Source of the DNA: JAPLJQ01 sp037143735
GTDB lineage: Bacteria; Desulfobacterota; Syntrophia; Syntrophales; UBA2185
Length of the DNA stretch: 16,078 bases
Assembly (NCBI GenBank): GCA_037143735.1
Contig: JBAWYD010000057.1
Coordinates: 1-16,078, forward strand
Direction of reading: 5' to 3'
Part shown: piece by piece, positions 13,428-16,078 of the stretch
How positions within the stretch are numbered: the stretch's first letter is position 1
How the letters are laid out: each line of letters begins with the position of its first letter
The notes under the pieces: generated by a model
The model's input: the letters and a program-made list of their open reading frames with translations, nothing else
The model's database searches: none
Told to the model about the DNA's origin: nothing
Translations under genes and position numbers: made by a program

Positions 13428-14099
13428 TCATTGACGAGACTTGATAACCAAAATCATTGTTTCCAAAACGTCAGTTACCGACATTCTCGTTGTATCAATT
13501 ATTACGGCATCCGCTGATGGAATCAATGGAGCAATATTTCTTTCCCGATCCTGCCTGTCCCTTCTGATCAGATCCCGTTTGATTTCCTGGTAGTCGATAC
13601 GATCTCCCCGTTCCAGTAATTCTTTGTACCGCCTTTCAACCCTTTGTTCTACAGTGGCATCCACGAAAAACTTTACGTCTGCATGGGGAAATATCACGGT
13701 TCCCGTATCTCTCCCTTCCGCAATAATGCCGCCATTTTTTCCGGCCTCCCGCTGAACTTGCAAGAGAATTTCTCTAACAAGAGGAATGGCTGATACCCTG
13801 GAGGCTATCAGCCCAATATCCTCCGTTCTTAATTTATCTGTCACATCCTCATCATCCATCATGACCATCATCATTCCTCCCAAATTTTTCAGGTTGATCT
13901 TGATGTGAGGACATAAATCTTCAATTTGTTCTCTATTTTCCTTTGAGATCCCGACCTGTATCATTTTGTATGCGACCGCTCTATAAAGGGCGCCCGTGTC
14001 GAGGTAGATATAGGAAAGATGATGCGAAAGTGCTTTTGCAACCGTACTTTTACCGGCGCCCGCCGGACCATCGATCGTAATCACAAATCCTTTTTTCAT
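13428..14099 (-). CDS. cmk: Cytidylate kinase
   Basis: It phosphorylates CMP and dCMP with ATP in pyrimidine nucleotide salvage and supply. It is 223 aa, the normal length. The P-loop is GPAGAGKST (11-19). DTGALYRA (34-41), IAEGRDTGTVIFP (126-138) and RRDRQDRERNIAPL (179-192), which carries the lid arginines, are all typical. There is a methionine-rich stretch, GGMMMVMMDD (74-83), in the CMP-binding insert where most homologues have a varied strand sequence. It is upstream of rpsA in the same direction, an order shared with many Proteobacteria. A weak GGGA ribosome binding site lies about 11 nt before the ATG. Confidence 0.96.
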   Translation of the reverse strand: MKKGFVITIDGPAGAGKSTVAKALSHHLSYIYLDTGALYRAVAYKMIQVGISKENREQIEDLCPHIKINLKNLGGMMMVMMDDEDVTDKLRTEDIGLIASRVSAIPLVREILLQVQREAGKNGGIIAEGRDTGTVIFPHADVKFFVDATVEQRVERRYKELLERGDRIDYQEIKRDLIRRDRQDRERNIAPLIPSADAVIIDTTRMSVTDVLETMILVIKSRQ

Positions 14100-14497
14100 A
14101 TAAGCATTTTTCCCGACCTAAAGTCAGATGACCGGAGCCGTTTCACCCCCATGTAATGTTTTGCTACATAACCTCTTGAAGAAAGGCGACGCCGTTCTGG
14201 TGAGAACGTAACGGACTACCGTGATTGGCTATAACACATTGATTGCCTCCATCACAATCATAAAGGATCGTAGACCGTGTCATCGTCCTGTTGATAATAC
14301 AGATTGAGCGGAATAAAATAATTGCAATAAATACGCAAAACAGATATTCGTGCACCAAGTCTGTCAGATTTATGATACAAGAGCTAAAATGCATGCCACA
14401 CGGCCCGTCTTATAAAAAGGGAGAACTGACGCAAGAATACAACCATAATGTCCTTTACCGGAGGTCTCTCCCTTTCGGGATGGGAGTGTGTGAAAAT
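14100..14497. other. 398-bp divergent intergenic region between cmk and the M48 gene
   Basis: I see no gene here that I can support. It should hold the promoters for cmk (leftward) and the M48 gene (rightward). The best rightward -10 is TATGAT (14371-14376) with no good -35. A 6-bp hairpin, CGTTCT (14193-14198) with AGAACG (14203-14208), has a 4-nt loop. Just before the M48 start, CTCCC (14468-14472) can pair with GGGAG (14482-14486), the likely Shine-Dalgarno, while TCCC (14469-14472) can instead pair with GGGA (14477-14480). A 76-codon - strand frame (14164-14394) has no homology I recognise. Confidence 0.5.
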
Positions 14498-15892
14498 ATG
14501 TCCCTTTATTTCTCAACACTGAAACGCCATGTGATTTTCATCCTGACGTTTCTCATCATGTTTTCTACAGCCGGAGTTTCCCATGCAGCCTTTACCATTG
14601 ATGATGAAGTCAAGCTTGGAAAAGAATTTTATGAAAAATTAGAAAAAAGTCAGGTTCTCGTTCGCAATGAAAAAATAAATATTTATATCACCAATCTTGG
14701 TCATAAAATTCTTGCTCAGTCACAAAAAGCGCCTTTCGATTTTCGTTTTTCAGTTATCAAAAGTTCAGCTATTAATGCTTTCGCGACGCCGGGAGGTTAT
14801 GTCTATGTTAACAGAGGCCTTATCAACATTGTTGAAAACGAAAGTGAACTTGCGGGGATTCTGGCACATGAAATTGCCCATGTGAATGCAAGACATATTG
14901 CCAATATCATTGAAAAATCGCAAAAATTAGGGATCGCCAGTCTCGCTGCAATATTAGCCGGCGCATTCCTGGGAGGGGGGGGTGACCTTACCGCTGCTGT
15001 CACCGCCTTTTCTCTGGCAACGGCCACCACCCTAAATCTCAAGTATAGCCGGGAACATGAGGAAGAGGCTGACAGACTCGGTTTAAATTACCTGGTAAGT
15101 GCAGGCTATGACGGAACGGCCATGCTCGATTTTTTAAAAACGATGAGGCGTTATGAATTCTACTCAAACTCTATTCCCTCCTATTTTCTCACCCATCCGG
15201 GAACCGATGAAAGAATCCGTTATCTGGATGCGGCTATTCAAACAACTTATTCAAAAAAAGGTAAAGTAAGCATCATAGGAAACTTAGGAAGAATTCAAAC
15301 CATCCTCATGTTCGGTGAAAGAAATTTAGAGGTGAGCCTCAATTATTTTCAAAATGAATTAAAAAAAGATCCGGGCGACGTTGATGCCCTCTATGGTTTA
15401 GCTGTAACGCAGGAAAGGTTAGGTCGAACGTCTGAATCTCTTGTAACGTTTCAGAAAGCTGTGAGACTCTCTCCTGATGATGTAGATATTTTGAGAGACT
15501 TTGGAATATTTTACTACAATCTCGGCCAGCCGTCTGAAGCCATTAAATTCCTCCAGAAGGCCTCAACAGCGGAGAATGACGCCGAAATCTTGCTTTACCT
15601 GGGACGATCATATGAGGCAGTGGGCAATTATGAAACCGCTCTTAAAGTATACAAAAAACTTGAAAGACAAAAAAACAATGATGCCGACATTTACTACAAC
15701 ATTGCGATGGCCTACGGCAAAACGAACAATCCGGGGGATTCGCACTTCAACTTTGGGATATATTTCAAAAAGAAAAAAAAGAACGACAGCGCCCTGTTTC
15801 ATTTCAAAGCGGCTCTCAAATATTTTCCCGAAAGCAGTGATAAATTCCGTGAAATAGAGCAGGAAATAAAAACTCTGACACTAAAGAAATAG
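14498..15892 (+). CDS. Secreted M48 metalloprotease with TPR repeats (BepA-like)
   Basis: From the ATG at 14498 the product has 464 aa: a signal peptide (1-30, hydrophobic core 12-25, probable cut SHA-A), an M48 zinc peptidase domain (about 35-250) and a C-terminal TPR region (about 274-450). The zinc site is HEIAH (His124, Glu125, His128), with the third ligand Glu188 in the EEEAD motif. NAFATPGGYVYVNRGL, before the HEXXH helix, is typical of the family. A glycine- and alanine-rich hydrophobic stretch (about 146-180) lies between HEXXH and EEEAD. BepA (YfgC) of E. coli has this architecture and handles outer-membrane protein assembly and turnover in the periplasm; a similar role is inferred. 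The frame is open back to 14291, but the signal peptide and GGGAG (14482-14486) favour 14498. Confidence 0.9.
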   Translation: MSLYFSTLKRHVIFILTFLIMFSTAGVSHAAFTIDDEVKLGKEFYEKLEKSQVLVRNEKINIYITNLGHKILAQSQKAPFDFRFSVIKSSAINAFATPGGYVYVNRGLINIVENESELAGILAHEIAHVNARHIANIIEKSQKLGIASLAAILAGAFLGGGGDLTAAVTAFSLATATTLNLKYSREHEEEADRLGLNYLVSAGYDGTAMLDFLKTMRRYEFYSNSIPSYFLTHPGTDERIRYLDAAIQTTYSKKGKVSIIGNLGRIQTILMFGERNLEVSLNYFQNELKKDPGDVDALYGLAVTQERLGRTSESLVTFQKAVRLSPDDVDILRDFGIFYYNLGQPSEAIKFLQKASTAENDAEILLYLGRSYEAVGNYETALKVYKKLERQKNNDADIYYNIAMAYGKTNNPGDSHFNFGIYFKKKKKNDSALFHFKAALKYFPESSDKFREIEQEIKTLTLKK

Positions 15893-15911
15893 ACTGCTGA
15901 AGTTAATGAAC

Positions 15912-15935
15912 TCCCCCGCCGCAAGTTGCGGGGGA
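15912..15935. terminator. GC-rich hairpin between the M48 gene and tRNA-Pro
   Basis: TCCCCCGC (15912-15919) pairs with GCGGGGGA (15928-15935) around an 8-nt loop, 20 bp after the M48 stop. No proper U-tract follows on the + strand (TCCATAGTTCC). It probably marks the 3' end of the M48 message, as a terminator or an RNase barrier. Confidence 0.5.
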
Positions 15936-15949
15936 TCCATAGTTCCTTA

Positions 15950-15987
15950 TCATTCCAGCGAAGCAAGCTTCGGGTGATTATACCCGG
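15950..15987. repeat. Palindromic repeat block downstream of tRNA-Pro
   Basis: Two hairpins overlap or abut: CGAAG/CTTCG (15959-15963 with 15968-15972, loop CAAG), and CGGGT (15971-15975) with ACCCG (15982-15986), loop GATTAT. The first part, TCATTCCAGCGAAGC, resembles the - strand of the repeat at 6312-6337. Seen from the tRNA (- strand), this follows the CCA end by about 15 nt and may serve as a processing signal or weak terminator. Confidence 0.4.
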
Positions 15988-16001
15988 AGAGATTAATAAT
16001 C

Positions 16002-16078
16002 TGGTCGGGGCGGAGTGATTTGAACACTCGACATCCTGCTCCCAAAGCAGGCGCGCTACCGGGCTGCGCTACGCCCCG
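16002..16078 (-). tRNA. tRNA-Pro, anticodon UGG
   Basis: Read on the - strand it starts CGGGGCGTAGCGCAGCCCGG. The 7-bp acceptor stem pairs 16078-16072 with 16012-16006. The anticodon arm is CCTGC-TTTGGGA-GCAGG, which gives anticodon TGG followed by G37. The T-arm carries GTTCAAATC. The discriminator is A (16005) and CCA is encoded (16004-16002). The C1-G72 pair and G37 are typical of bacterial tRNA-Pro. The gene is complete, with its 5' end on the last base of the window. Confidence 0.95.

Noticed and set aside
14164..14394. 76-codon frame on the - strand
   Set aside because: The short hydrophobic translation has no family I recognise and no clear ribosome binding site. A brief LRSHQNGVAFL resemblance to a Snf2-type motif is too short to mean anything.
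14291..14497. N-terminal extension of the M48 protease back to 14291
   Set aside because: A clear signal peptide begins at the ATG 14498; the extension would bury it behind 69 residues of non-family sequence.

Overview
The window holds a complete, compact tryptophan biosynthesis operon (trpE-G-D-C-F-B-A, 419-7166, + strand) with its regulatory leader, a run of small envelope, proteolysis and regulatory genes (7208-10282, + strand), a housekeeping cluster on the opposite strand (cmk, rpsA, sppA and an ihfB-like gene, read 14099 down to 10306), a secreted M48 metalloprotease with TPR repeats (14498-15892, + strand), and a complete tRNA-Pro(UGG) on the - strand that ends at the right edge. The cmk-rpsA-(sppA)-ihfB order, RpoD-like region 4 sequence, six-domain S1 protein, BepA-like protease and moderate GC content suggest a Gram-negative bacterium. 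A deltaproteobacterial (Desulfobacterota, perhaps Syntrophales-like) host is my best guess from gene content; no marker here is decisive.

Left edge and trp leader (1-418). Positions 2-54 carry two 23-bp direct repeats and a TGTCAG-type end (read on the - strand), which look like the end of an insertion sequence. A TTGACA -35 follows at 118, then a 23-codon leader peptide (183-254) with three consecutive Trp codons, then two tandem intrinsic terminators (273-311 and 327-357) before trpE. This is a ribosome-mediated transcription attenuator. Unusually, it has two terminators, and the 3' arm of the first can pair with the 5' arm of the second over 11 bp. One stalled ribosome could therefore open both.

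trp operon. The seven genes are tightly spaced (trpG/trpD overlap by 4 bp; trpC and trpF are 3 bp apart) and together encode every step from chorismate to tryptophan. No internal intrinsic terminator was seen. The trpB-trpA gap (118 bp) holds a degenerate palindromic repeat that is also found near the right edge.

Middle region. A PlsC-like acyltransferase, a protein made of at least nine exact 19-residue repeats (predicted beta-solenoid), an M50 site-2-protease-type membrane peptidase, a small cupin, and a roughly 94-residue protein that fuses a cysteine-rich N-terminus (CX4C-X11-CX4C) to a close copy of sigma-70 region 4.2. The solenoid protein and the stand-alone sigma region 4 protein are the least ordinary genes here.

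Right half. cmk, rpsA, sppA and ihfB-like run leftward and converge on the sigma-region-4 gene with only 23 bp between stop codons. The 398-bp gap between cmk and the divergent M48 gene shows no gene I can support. The M48 gene and tRNA-Pro converge across a roughly 110-bp segment with several hairpins.
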